From positions 36,712-100,711 of the forward strand of contig CAJTJY010000013.1 of NCBI GenBank assembly GCA_910576975.1: DNA of 64,000 bases, read 5' to 3'. Of the stretch, positions 41,953-50,254 are shown piece after piece. The DNA comes from an uncultured Lachnospiraceae bacterium (GTDB lineage Bacteria > Bacillota > Clostridia > Lachnospirales > Lachnospiraceae). Both the position numbers and the translations under genes were made by a program. The notes below the pieces were generated by a model. That model was given only the letters and a program-made list of their open reading frames with translations. It was not told the DNA's origin and searched no databases. Positions within the stretch are counted from its first letter, which is position 1. Every line of letters starts with the position of its first letter.

Positions 41953-43449
41953 ATGGATGGAAAGAATATGGCTTACAACAGAGACAAAGCAGTAAACCAA
42001 TTTTTACTTATCATTATCACGATCATGGATTTATTCCTGTTTTTCGGGTATTTCGGCGATTATAGCAAAGGAAATATCGGGCTGGCGTTTCTACTGACAG
42101 TGGAATTGACGGTTTTGGCTTCCATGGTGGCAGATTATGCGGTGTTTATACATAAGAAAGACAGCAAGATGTTTAAGCATGTATCGATGGCGGGGTATAT
42201 CGTCGTCTATACGATCGCATTGCTGGGGGCGCAAAATGACTTGGTATTTGCAATGGTATTTCCGCTGACGGTAATTTATATTCTTTATTTTGATTATCAG
42301 TTTGTGTTACGGATTGCTGCGGCTTATAGCTTGGTGAACGTGGCGGATATTATTTATATTGCAGCGATCAAGAAGCAGCTTCATTCTGGCGCAGAATTAA
42401 ACAGTACTTCCTTGCTGATCCAGGGTGCGACGGTGATTGTATATCTGATCGTGCTCTGCGGTACCACGAGGATATCAAACCGCAACAATGAGATGCGGAT
42501 TGCAAGCCTCAATGAGGAAAAAGAACATAGCGCAAGGCTTTTGGAGGATGTGTTAAAAGTCGCTCAGGCGGTAAAGGACAATTCTGCCAAAGCAGGGGAA
42601 TATATCAAGATCCTGGGGCGTGACGTGGAATCCACGGCCCAGGCGCTTTCCGGGATTTCCGACGGCAATTCCAATAGTGCGGAGAGCATCGAAAAGCAGA
42701 CGGTTATGACAGAGAATATTCAGGGGATGATTCAGGGCGCCAAAGAGATGTTTGATGAAATGGTTGCGTTGGCGCAGCAATCCAAGGAGGCTGTCGACGG
42801 CGGGCAAAAGACCATGGATGAACTGCAAAAACAGTCAGATCACATGCAGAAGGCAAATCAGCAGGTGGTGGCTTCCGTGACTAGCCTGATTGAGAATGCA
42901 GGCACTGTGGGCGAGATTACGGAAGAGATTTTTGCGATTTCCAGTCAGACCAATCTCTTGGCGTTGAACGCTTCCATAGAGAGTGCGAGAGCAGGAGAAG
43001 CCGGGCGTGGATTTGCCGTGGTGGCCGAAGAGATCCGGGTATTGGCGGATGAGACCAGGAACCTGACAGAAAATATTCAAAACATTGTCCAAAAGCTGCA
43101 GCAGAATGCTGACATGGCAAAGGCCACGGTGGACAATGTATTGCAAACATCCCATATGGAGCATGAGCTTATCAAAAATGCAGATCAGCAGTTTTCGGGC
43201 ATCGGCGGCAGTATGGGAGCGTTGAACCAGAATGTGACGGAAATCTATCAGAAAATCGAGGAAATCTTAGAGTCCAATAATGTGATCGTCGACAGCATTA
43301 ATCAGATATCTGCCGTGAGCCAGGAGGTATCAGCGAATACCCAGCAGGCAGTAGAATTGGGAGAAGACGCCAGCAGGCAGGCCCGGCAGGTGCAGGAGAG
43401 CATGGATCAGCTGCTTGAGACAGCGGGCGCTATTGATAAATATATTTAA
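41953..43449 (+). CDS. membrane methyl-accepting chemotaxis-type protein
   Basis: A 498-residue protein. Start 41953 follows AAAGGAGAAC. Six membrane helices occupy roughly residues 13-190, with short loops and no large extracellular sensor. A coiled-coil signalling region follows, with the conserved hairpin tip SSQTNLLALNASIESARAGE and GRGFAVVAEEIRVLADET. It likely senses something in the membrane or cytoplasm and signals to CheA/CheW. No chemotaxis genes are nearby. Confidence 0.88.
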   Translation: MDGKNMAYNRDKAVNQFLLIIITIMDLFLFFGYFGDYSKGNIGLAFLLTVELTVLASMVADYAVFIHKKDSKMFKHVSMAGYIVVYTIALLGAQNDLVFAMVFPLTVIYILYFDYQFVLRIAAAYSLVNVADIIYIAAIKKQLHSGAELNSTSLLIQGATVIVYLIVLCGTTRISNRNNEMRIASLNEEKEHSARLLEDVLKVAQAVKDNSAKAGEYIKILGRDVESTAQALSGISDGNSNSAESIEKQTVMTENIQGMIQGAKEMFDEMVALAQQSKEAVDGGQKTMDELQKQSDHMQKANQQVVASVTSLIENAGTVGEITEEIFAISSQTNLLALNASIESARAGEAGRGFAVVAEEIRVLADETRNLTENIQNIVQKLQQNADMAKATVDNVLQTSHMEHELIKNADQQFSGIGGSMGALNQNVTEIYQKIEEILESNNVIVDSINQISAVSQEVSANTQQAVELGEDASRQARQVQESMDQLLETAGAIDKYI

Positions 43450-43595
43450 CATATAGCTGGCTCATTTTGGGAGGAAGAAATGCTAATTTCCAGGAAACAG
43501 GACTAACGAGGGACTGAGGCTTATTACATTTATTTTACAAATTGCTGCATATTTACCGATACTTTCTATGGCATGGCTTTTATCAAACATTATAG

Positions 43596-43637
43596 AACGC
43601 TGTAAGTGCCTGTTTATGGGCATTTCCAGCGTTTTTT
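43596..43637 (+). terminator. terminator after the chemoreceptor gene
   Basis: AACGCTG (43596-43602) with CAGCGTT (43627-43633), an inner TGCCTGTTTATGGGCA loop-stem, then TTTTTTC. The integrative element begins just downstream. Confidence 0.8.
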
Positions 43638-43762
43638 CTTTTTATCCTGTCGCACCAAAAACCGTAAAATCCCGGAAAAACGGTGTCAAAAATGGTGTCT
43701 GTTTATGGGATGTGTGTCAGAAGTTTAGCAAGAATAAATTCGCCGGATTCTAAAAAAAGCAG

Positions 43763-43791
43763 TTGAATTTCAGATACAGAAATGTTATATT
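43763..43791 (+). promoter_or_regulatory. promoter of the antitoxin RNA
   Basis: TTGAAT (43763-43768), 17 bp spacer, TATATT (43786-43791), predicting a start near 43798. Confidence 0.6.
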
Positions 43792-43797
43792 ATAGAA

Positions 43798-43890
43798 AAG
43801 GAGCAACCGCCCACAAGCGTGGTTAGCCTCCCAGAATAGCTGTATAAGCCTACCTAGACAGCCAAGTACAAGGTAGGCTTATAATTATTT
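43798..43890 (+). ncRNA. candidate antitoxin RNA of a type I toxin-antitoxin pair
   Basis: A predicted RNA of about 90 nt from the promoter just upstream to the perfect 13 bp hairpin TATAAGCCTACCT (43843-43855) with AGGTAGGCTTATA (43871-43883). It converges with the toxin mRNA and overlaps its 3' end through this shared terminator. Its 5' part (GGAGCAACCGCCCACAAG to AGCCTCCCA) closely resembles the 5' end of the toxin mRNA. Confidence 0.65.
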
Positions 43891-43986
43891 GCGCTTGTTA
43901 TTCCTATTATCCAAATAGGCAAGCAATGCAATCAGGAAGTTACCGCCTAAAAATAACAGGCTTAAAATATCATATGTATATTCCAT
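43885..43986 (-). CDS. holin-like type I toxin peptide, 33 aa
   Basis: Start ATG at 43986 follows GGGAGGTGGTG; stop TAA at 43887-43885. The peptide has one hydrophobic helix (ILSLLFLGGNFLIALLAYL) followed by a charged tail DNRNNKRK, the layout of TxpA/BsrG/Fst-like toxins that damage the membrane. The SD sequence GGGAGG can be masked by CCTCCC 22 nt upstream in the same mRNA, a usual feature of these toxins. The opposite-strand RNA at 43798-43890 would be its antitoxin. Confidence 0.72.
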   Translation of the reverse strand: MEYTYDILSLLFLGGNFLIALLAYLDNRNNKRK

Positions 43987-44057
43987 CTGCACCACCTCCC
44001 ATCTTCCGTGAAGTTTGGGAGGCTCACCACCTTGTAACGCGTTTGCTCCTATGGAAG

Positions 44058-44086
44058 ATTATAGCACACCAGCCATTATCCGGCAA
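44058..44086 (-). promoter_or_regulatory. promoter of the toxin mRNA
   Basis: On the minus strand TTGCCG (44086-44081), 17 bp spacer, consensus TATAAT (44063-44058). Predicted start near 44051 gives a 64 nt leader containing the SD-masking hairpin. Confidence 0.65.
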
Positions 44087-44481
44087 TCTGTTTTTCCAGC
44101 CCAGCCAGACGCAAAAAGCCAATGAGCCTGTCAACCCCTTTACCGTAGGCACTTGCAGAGCAAGTGGGGGTTTACAGAGCGGATTTCCGGCAGAAATGCC
44201 CCTATCATGGAAAAAGGGATGTTCCAATGCACTTTATTGGAATATCCCTTGGCTGTAATAAATATTTTCTGTTTATTGTTTCCTTGCTGAAAGAGGAAAG
44301 CTGTCTGCTTATGTGGGCTTTTATAGCTGTTATGCAAAAAATACCCTGTTGGTTTTCCATGTCTGCATAAGATAATATTGCGACAGCTTGTAAAAAATAG
44401 AACAGGGTATGCATAAACCGGGACAGTCCTGCATACCCTAGAGTAAAGAGAGCCAACCTAAACCGTTTAACCTATATACTA
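44087..44481. other. non-coding stretch with two hairpins
   Basis: No gene seen. AAGGGATGTTCCAAT (44213-44227) pairs with ATTGGAATATCCCTT (44235-44249). GGGTATGCA (44405-44413) pairs with TGCATACCC (44430-44438); read on the minus strand the latter is followed by TGTTCTATTTTTT and would terminate the secreted-protein gene. Confidence 0.55.
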
Positions 44482-45153
44482 CTAGTTACTAGCTGACCCA
44501 CCAACAGTCCAATTTTCATACGAACCATGAAATTGCTGATTAGAGATGTCTTCTAAAGATATTTTCCCACTCGTAGAAGATGGCTCTTTAGCCTCCTCCT
44601 CTTTACAATGCGCATCAAATAAAGCTAAAAGCTCATCATAGCCGTTATGACCGCTCCAAGTCTTACCACAACAACACCGCACATAATAGGTTATAGGGGT
44701 ATAATTAACATTACCCTTTACTTTCACCAGCTTAGACCAGTTTGTCTTGCCATCAAACCTAACCGTTAAGTAAGCATTTTTGCGAAACCGAAGTTTCATG
44801 TTATTAATCGTAAAGGTATACTGATTCTTCCCCTTCTTGGTGACCTTCGCCTGAGCCTTCACCGCCTCGAACTTCTTGCTGTTCTTGGTAGTTCCGTAAG
44901 CTACGGTGATTTTCTTAACCTTACCCAGTTTTTTTACTTTGTTAGCCGGAACGCTGACTGTTACGTTTACCTTGCAGGGTGACCACTTAGCGGACTTAAC
45001 AGTCGGCGTTACCTTGCTGGTTTTCTTGTTGATAAAAGCTGTTCCCTTAGCCTCTACCTTGACGCTGGCTGTCTGGATGCCCCCGAACACGACTGCAACC
45101 GCAATGGCTGTTACTGCAATTCTTTTGGCAATCCCTTTCATTTTCGTTTTCAC
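44482..45153 (-). CDS. secreted protein with C-terminal Cys/His cluster
   Basis: A 223-residue protein. GTG at 45153 is chosen because GGAGGG lies 6 bp upstream. N-terminal signal peptide (KRIAVTAIAVAVVFGGI, cleavage near VEA). The middle is Lys/Val-rich and repetitive beta-type sequence (VPANKVKKLGKVKKITVAYG). Near the C-terminus is RCCCGKTWSGHNGYDEL with AHCKEE, a possible CCC...H...H/C metal site. I do not recognise the family. It lies inside the integrative element. Confidence 0.6.
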   Translation of the reverse strand: MKTKMKGIAKRIAVTAIAVAVVFGGIQTASVKVEAKGTAFINKKTSKVTPTVKSAKWSPCKVNVTVSVPANKVKKLGKVKKITVAYGTTKNSKKFEAVKAQAKVTKKGKNQYTFTINNMKLRFRKNAYLTVRFDGKTNWSKLVKVKGNVNYTPITYYVRCCCGKTWSGHNGYDELLALFDAHCKEEEAKEPSSTSGKISLEDISNQQFHGSYENWTVGGSASN

Positions 45154-45661
45154 ATAAATCCCTCCATCCTTTTTCATCTGTGCCATGCCGGATACCCACT
45201 CATATCTTTTATCATATGCGCCCGGCATTTTCTGTGCCTACTTCTATGCCTAAAATTATAAGACTTTAGTGAATGGTTTGTCAATTTATAGACTTTATCT
45301 GCCAACGTCTGGGGGGATGTATTACGCCGTGCGCCCTCCGTCCACAGGCGCGGAACTGGCAGGGGCGCATGAAGGCGCACTGCGCCGGAATGCGTTCATG
45401 CCAGCGGAGCGGATGGGGATGGAGGGGAACACCGCCATGCGCTTTCCGGGTATAGTATTACCCCGGAAAATGAACAAAACAAAAAACAACCACAAAAGCC
45501 CGGAAAACAGCGGTTTCCAGCCTGCAAGACCTGTGTACCCCAGACTGCACAAAACGCACATACTGACACTGTTTGGAAAATCAAGGAATACAGGCACATA
45601 TATTATGGCATAGCAGAAACCAGTAAGGTTTTAGATAACATTTCAATCCTGACATTAGTGC
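45154..45661. other. non-coding stretch in the integrative element
   Basis: No ribosome site or family-like frame was found, although GC-rich open frames exist (e.g. 45269-45613). The codon pattern does not look like coding sequence. Confidence 0.4.
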
Positions 45662-45796
45662 TGACACCAAAGCTGACACCAAAGCTGACACCAATCTGAC
45701 ACCAATCCTGACACCATTTTGACACCAACTTGACACCAATCCCTGTCCGTTTCTGGTGTCAAAATTCCCAACCGCTGACACCATTTTTTGTGTCAA
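45662..45796. repeat. helically phased TGACACC repeats (iteron- or arm-site-like)
   Basis: TGACACC starts at 45662, 45674, 45686, 45697, 45709, 45720 and 45731, i.e. every 11-12 bp, always followed by A. Inverted GGTGTCA is at 45755, a further TGACACC at 45776, and TGTGTCA near 45789. One repeat per DNA turn places all sites on one face of the helix, as for arrays of a bound protein. The array is 90 bp before the integrase start. Confidence 0.85.
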
Positions 45797-45888
45797 ATTA
45801 ATTTACATTTCCCCGGCTCTGTGGTATAATTGGCATATACAAAAGCCATGCCATAAAAGACCGGGGAATTAAGAAAGGATGGTATTTT

Positions 45889-46876
45889 ATGGCAAACAGG
45901 AAAGACAGCAAAAACAGGGTATTGAGGAATGGGGAAACAGAACGGAAAGACGGTCGCTATATGTACCGCTCCACATGGAAGAACAACGTGGAGGATTCCA
46001 TAGGGCGGTACAAGGTCGTGCAGGTTCTTCCGTCCGACATTAAAAAACTCTATTCCGGCTTATCACAGAGGGGCTTGCAAAAGCAGTATCAAGCGCGTAC
46101 ACAACCTCCTTCACCCGGTTCTTGAAATGGCTGTTGACGACGACATCATACGCCGTAACCCGGTAAAATCCGTATGGGGCGATTATGGGCGCGAACCGGA
46201 GGAAAAGAAAGCCTTAACGGTTGCATAGCAGAAACGGCTCATGGAATTTGTAAAATCAGACACCACATACAACGCCTACTGCCCTATGCTTACGGTAATG
46301 CTCGGCACTGGCGCAAGGTGTGGCGAACTGGTAGGGCTTACATGGGACGACGTAGACATGGAAAAGAAAGAAATCCATATCCGGCGGACACTGGTCTACA
46401 AAGACTATGGGGACGGTTTAAAGCTCCATGTAAGCACCCCCAAGACAAAATCCGGCATACGGACAATCCCAATGTCTGACGGCGTATATAACGCCTTTGC
46501 ACAGCAGAAAGAACTTAACTCCCTGCTGGGGAAAGACAAAAACAGATTTGAAGTTGAGGGATTGCAGGACTTCGTTTTCATCACAAGGAACGGCAGACCG
46601 CTTTTAATGTGTTCCGTCAACAAAATCCTGTCCAATATCGCAAAGGCGGTAAACGCACAGGGGCAGGAAGAAACATTCCCGGACATTTCAGCGCACACCA
46701 TGAGGCACACGTTCTGTACCCGGATGGCGGAAAATGGGATGGACATAAAGGTACTGCAATACCTGATGGGACACGCGAACATTAACATCACTATGCAGGT
46801 GTATAACCATATCGCCGATTCTTCCAGAATTGAAAAAGAACTTGCCCGGATAAATGCTTTAGCGGTGGATTTCTGA
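45889..46876 (+). pseudogene. tyrosine integrase (Tn916-Int type), inactivated
   Basis: N-terminal fragment RKDSKNRVLRNGETERKDGR matches the start of Tn916-like integrases. After residue ~35 much of the DNA-binding region is missing, then a frameshift near 46080 moves the continuation (IKRVHNLLHPVLEMAVDDDI) to another frame. A TAG at 46226-46228 stands where Glu is expected (ALTVA-stop-QKRLMEFV). From 46241 the catalytic domain is open with TGARCGELVGLTW (Arg), HTMRHTFCTRM (His, Arg), LMGHANI (His) and VYNHI (Tyr). Three lesions make activity very unlikely. Confidence 0.88.
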
Positions 46877-47053
46877 TATTATACAAAGAAATGAAAACGG
46901 TGTCAATCGTGTGTCAAACCACAAAAACCCTGACACCGGAAAACCCCGAAAGTCCAGTAGACAAAGGCTTTCACGAACTTAATAACACTAAAATGTATAA
47001 CTCCCGATACAAAAAATGATAAAATCCTAGACAGCGTGGAAGGAAGGACAGGA

Positions 47054-47716
47054 ATGATAAAGATTTTAATTGTAGAGGACGATCCGAACATTGCAAAGCT
47101 GATGGAGGCGACGGTTGCCATCGGCGGTTATGATAGTGAGATATGCGGCAACGGGGCGGAAGCGTTTGCGAAGATGGAGGGGGCGAATTATGACCTGATT
47201 TTGCTGGATGTGATGTTGCCGGACATGAGCGGCTTTGAGATTATGCAAAAGCGCGCCAACACAGAATCGCCGGTGATATTTATCACTGCAAAGCAGGAAT
47301 TGACTGATAAGGTACGGGGGTTGCGCCTTGGCGCAGAGGATTATATTGTAAAGCCGTTTGAAGCTATGGAGCTTCTGGCGAGGATCGAGGTGATCCTGCG
47401 CCGGGTGAAACGGACGGAACGGGTGTATCATTATGGCGATATCTCCGTGAACGTCGAAGAACATACATGTAAAAATGGCGGCGAAGATGTTTATCTGACG
47501 CCCAAGGAATTTGAGGTGCTGGTTTTTTTCATCCAGCACAAAGACGTTGCGATATCCAGAGACCGCCTGCTTGCGGCAGTCTGGGGCTTTGAGTACGAGG
47601 GAGAGAGCAGGACGATTGACATTCATATTCAGCAGCTTCGTAAAAAGCTGAACTTAAAGGACAAGCTGGTGACGATTCCGAAGCTGGGCTATCGTCTAGA
47701 GAGCGCAAAGGAGTAA
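47054..47716 (+). CDS. OmpR/PhoB-family response regulator
   Basis: A 220-residue protein. The receiver domain has the acidic pair VEDDPN, phospho-acceptor LLDVMLPD (Asp51 region) and ITAKQE/KPFEAMEL. The C-terminal winged helix ends with SRTIDIHIQQLRKKL. Start 47054 follows AGGAAGGACAGG. It is followed by its kinase 4 bp downstream. Confidence 0.94.
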   Translation: MIKILIVEDDPNIAKLMEATVAIGGYDSEICGNGAEAFAKMEGANYDLILLDVMLPDMSGFEIMQKRANTESPVIFITAKQELTDKVRGLRLGAEDYIVKPFEAMELLARIEVILRRVKRTERVYHYGDISVNVEEHTCKNGGEDVYLTPKEFEVLVFFIQHKDVAISRDRLLAAVWGFEYEGESRTIDIHIQQLRKKLNLKDKLVTIPKLGYRLESAKE

Positions 47717-47720
47717 CTAC

Positions 47721-49130
47721 ATGAAGCTTTGGCAGAAAATATTCTTATATACTATGATACTGGTAATGCTGGCGGTGAGCATTACCAGTATTTTGCTGTT
47801 GAAAAATAGTTTTTCCCTGGCAATGGAGCAGCGCAAGCAGAGCGTTTACAGTGAACATGAATTTTTGCTGACCAGCTTTCGGAGCCTGATGCTGACAGAG
47901 CGTCTACGGGCAAATGCCGTCGTGCTGGATGAAGAGGCTTTACGGAGCAATATGGCAGACACTTTTGGAGATAGTAAGAGTGGAATCGCCTTTTTTGACA
48001 GAGACAACAAGCAGGTTTATGCAAATAAGCGCATGAAGATTCCGAAAGTGCTCATTGATGCGGTGAAAACCAGCAGCATTCCTCATATGCAGGTGCAAAA
48101 CCACCGGCTTTACACTGCGTCAGTGGAGAGCATCGAGGGGAAAAATTATTACGTGATTACGGAAAATGATATCAAAGACGTGATGGGGACCTATGAGGAC
48201 ATGCTGCATCAGATCCAGGTGATCAGCATGTCCTGCGCCATGGGGATGTCGCTGATTTTGATCGTCGTGGTAAAGCTGCTATTGATGCCATTAAAGAGGG
48301 TGAACGAGGGAACGAGGGAGATTGCCCAGGGCAATTACCACAAGCGTATCCGGGAGCGGGGAAACGATGAATTGTCAGAGCTTGCAAGGAATATGAATAT
48401 CATGGCAGAAGCGGTGGAACGCAATGTGCGGGCGTTGGAGGATGTGGCGGAGGACCGGAAGCATTTTATAGACAATCTGTCACATGAAATGAAGACGCCT
48501 CTCACCTCAATTTTGGGATTTTCTGATTTGCTGCAGATAAAGAAGGAAATCTCAGATGAGAGCCGCATTGAGTATGCTGGAATCATCAAAGAGGAGGCGA
48601 CCAGGATGCGGGCGCTGTCAGGAAAGCTGATGGAGCTGATAACCGTAGGAGAAGCCAAGTTGGACTGGAAGCAGGAAGATATGGCCGAGCTGTTTGCAGA
48701 GATTGGAGCTTCTCTAAAAGTGATTGCTGACAAACACCATTTGCACTTCTCCTGCGAGGCAGAAGCAGGGATGCTTTGGGTGGACCGGGAATTATTTAAA
48801 TCCCTGCTCTATAACCTGGTGGATAATGCCGTAAAGGCTTCCAGCGAAGGGGGAAGCATATGGGTTCTTGGTCAATTTGAAGACGGACAGTTCTGTATCG
48901 AGGTGGCAGACGAGGGAGTTGGAATTCCAAAAGAAGAGATTGATAAGATTACTCAGGCGTTTTATATGGTGGACAAGGTGAGAAGCCGGGCCAGCGGCGG
49001 CGCAGGACTGGGGCTTGCGCTGTGTTTAGAGATCGTGTCTGCGCACCGGGGCGTGATGCGCTTTGAAAGCGAAGCGCAGCAAGGCACTCATGTCCTAATC
49101 CGCATGAAAGGGGGCAAAGCAAGTGCGTAG
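47721..49130 (+). CDS. sensor histidine kinase
   Basis: A 469-residue membrane kinase. Two membrane helices (residues 9-28 and about 170-192) enclose a ~140-residue extracellular sensor. HAMP follows (PLKRVNEGTREIAQGNY). The phospho-histidine is His255 in NLSHEMKTPLTSIL. The ATPase domain has NLVDNAVKAS, DEGVGIPKEE and GAGLGLALC. Its end overlaps the next gene by 8 bp, so the next protein may be part of its signalling. Confidence 0.94.
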   Translation: MKLWQKIFLYTMILVMLAVSITSILLLKNSFSLAMEQRKQSVYSEHEFLLTSFRSLMLTERLRANAVVLDEEALRSNMADTFGDSKSGIAFFDRDNKQVYANKRMKIPKVLIDAVKTSSIPHMQVQNHRLYTASVESIEGKNYYVITENDIKDVMGTYEDMLHQIQVISMSCAMGMSLILIVVVKLLLMPLKRVNEGTREIAQGNYHKRIRERGNDELSELARNMNIMAEAVERNVRALEDVAEDRKHFIDNLSHEMKTPLTSILGFSDLLQIKKEISDESRIEYAGIIKEEATRMRALSGKLMELITVGEAKLDWKQEDMAELFAEIGASLKVIADKHHLHFSCEAEAGMLWVDRELFKSLLYNLVDNAVKASSEGGSIWVLGQFEDGQFCIEVADEGVGIPKEEIDKITQAFYMVDKVRSRASGGAGLGLALCLEIVSAHRGVMRFESEAQQGTHVLIRMKGGKASA

Positions 49131-50139
49131 TTTGATGTCCATGCTGCTGACTTTGTTTATGGCAGTGGTAATATTGGCATTGGGGTATCTTGGAATTGTG
49201 GAGACTGGGAAAAAGATTTTGAAGAGCGAGGAGACGCCAGAGCAGGCGGCGTATGAAAATGCAGGCTCTAATATTTTCTATGGGAAGATTGAGGATGACA
49301 TTCGTATTTTTCCCTGGAATTATTATACTGGAAGAGGCAAAAACTTGGAAAAAGGCGTTCCAGAATTTTTACTAGATGCATTGCTTACAGAGCAGAATTA
49401 CTACGATGCAAAATATCAGGAAGGCATGTCAGAGGAGGCGCTGGTGTTTGCCACGGATTGGTATTTTGGCCAGCTCATTGCCTATGAGGCAGGCGTGGAT
49501 ACGATAGATGTCTGCGACTGGCTCGATAGAAACGAGAAACATATCTATTACAATATGAGGGAAGTGCGAGACACGCCTCATGGAAACATATTCTTTTTCC
49601 AGGAAAACTTGGAATTAGGAGGCAGGAAATATCAGGTCAGAATTGCCTGCGGTGAGTGGAGCGTCATTAGCTTTAGCTGCGCTCTGTATGATCCGTCGGA
49701 TCGCAGGGAGCAGGAGCAATGGAAACGGGGAAAGGAACATCTGGTGGCAGCGCTGGAGAAGACGGAGAATCATCTGGAAGATTATGTCATCTTTATGACG
49801 CAGGTGGAATATATGTCGGCGCCTTCCTTTTATATGGATGAAGGGGGGTATGAGAACGCTTATCTGCGCAGCTTCCAATTGCTGGATTATGTGATGCAGG
49901 GAAAAGGGGATCAGTCGCAATTGGTTGAAGAAATGAGAGAAATACGGCGGAACATTAAGAAAGAAACAATCGCTATGGCGAAAGAGCAGGGAGTGGGAGC
50001 CGATCTGCACTATTCATATCAGGTCGTGGAACTAAAGGATATGATCTTGCTGCTGGTCCAGGGCGAGCTTACGATCGGCATCTATTACGATCCAGTGAAC
50101 CAGGCATTCTGCGGTTATAATTATTTCTCCGAATATTAA
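49123..50139 (+). CDS. membrane-anchored protein coupled to the two-component system
   Basis: A 338-residue protein with a single N-terminal membrane helix (LMSMLLTLFMAVVILALGYL) and a large, mostly hydrophilic outside domain with many aromatic residues (WNYYTGRG, YEAGVDTIDVCDWLDRNEKH). GTG start at 49123 overlaps the kinase stop. No family recognised. Its coupling to the kinase suggests a sensor partner or a target (inference). Confidence 0.7.
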   Translation: MRSLMSMLLTLFMAVVILALGYLGIVETGKKILKSEETPEQAAYENAGSNIFYGKIEDDIRIFPWNYYTGRGKNLEKGVPEFLLDALLTEQNYYDAKYQEGMSEEALVFATDWYFGQLIAYEAGVDTIDVCDWLDRNEKHIYYNMREVRDTPHGNIFFFQENLELGGRKYQVRIACGEWSVISFSCALYDPSDRREQEQWKRGKEHLVAALEKTENHLEDYVIFMTQVEYMSAPSFYMDEGGYENAYLRSFQLLDYVMQGKGDQSQLVEEMREIRRNIKKETIAMAKEQGVGADLHYSYQVVELKDMILLLVQGELTIGIYYDPVNQAFCGYNYFSEY

Positions 50140-50254
50140 ATTTTTCGAAACTCTTTCAAAAAGCAGTTGTGCAATGCAAGGCCTTGAATTATAATAAAAC
50201 CAGATTTCGGCGTGATACTGTTTGTGCTGAAATACGCACAGAATGGAGGAAAAG

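Larger units (their letters stand above)
43660..46940. mobile_element. decayed integrative element with TGACACC/GGTGTCA arm repeats
   Basis: About 3.3 kb between the chemoreceptor terminator and the two-component genes. GGTGTCA-type sites occur at the left edge (43682, 43694, about 43712), in the middle (45662-45796) and at the right edge (46899, 46910, 46930 inverted). Contents are a type I toxin-antitoxin pair, a secreted protein and a broken tyrosine integrase. Exact att cores could not be identified, so the borders are approximate. Confidence 0.6.

Noticed and set aside
45269..45613. 114-codon plus-strand frame before the phased repeats
   Set aside because: No ribosome site, unlike neighbouring codon use; the opposite strand is equally open, which points to GC-rich non-coding DNA.
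43596..47035. A clear attachment-site direct repeat flanking the integrative element
   Set aside because: Short matches (e.g. CCGGAAAA) occur at both sides, but none is long enough to be called an att core.
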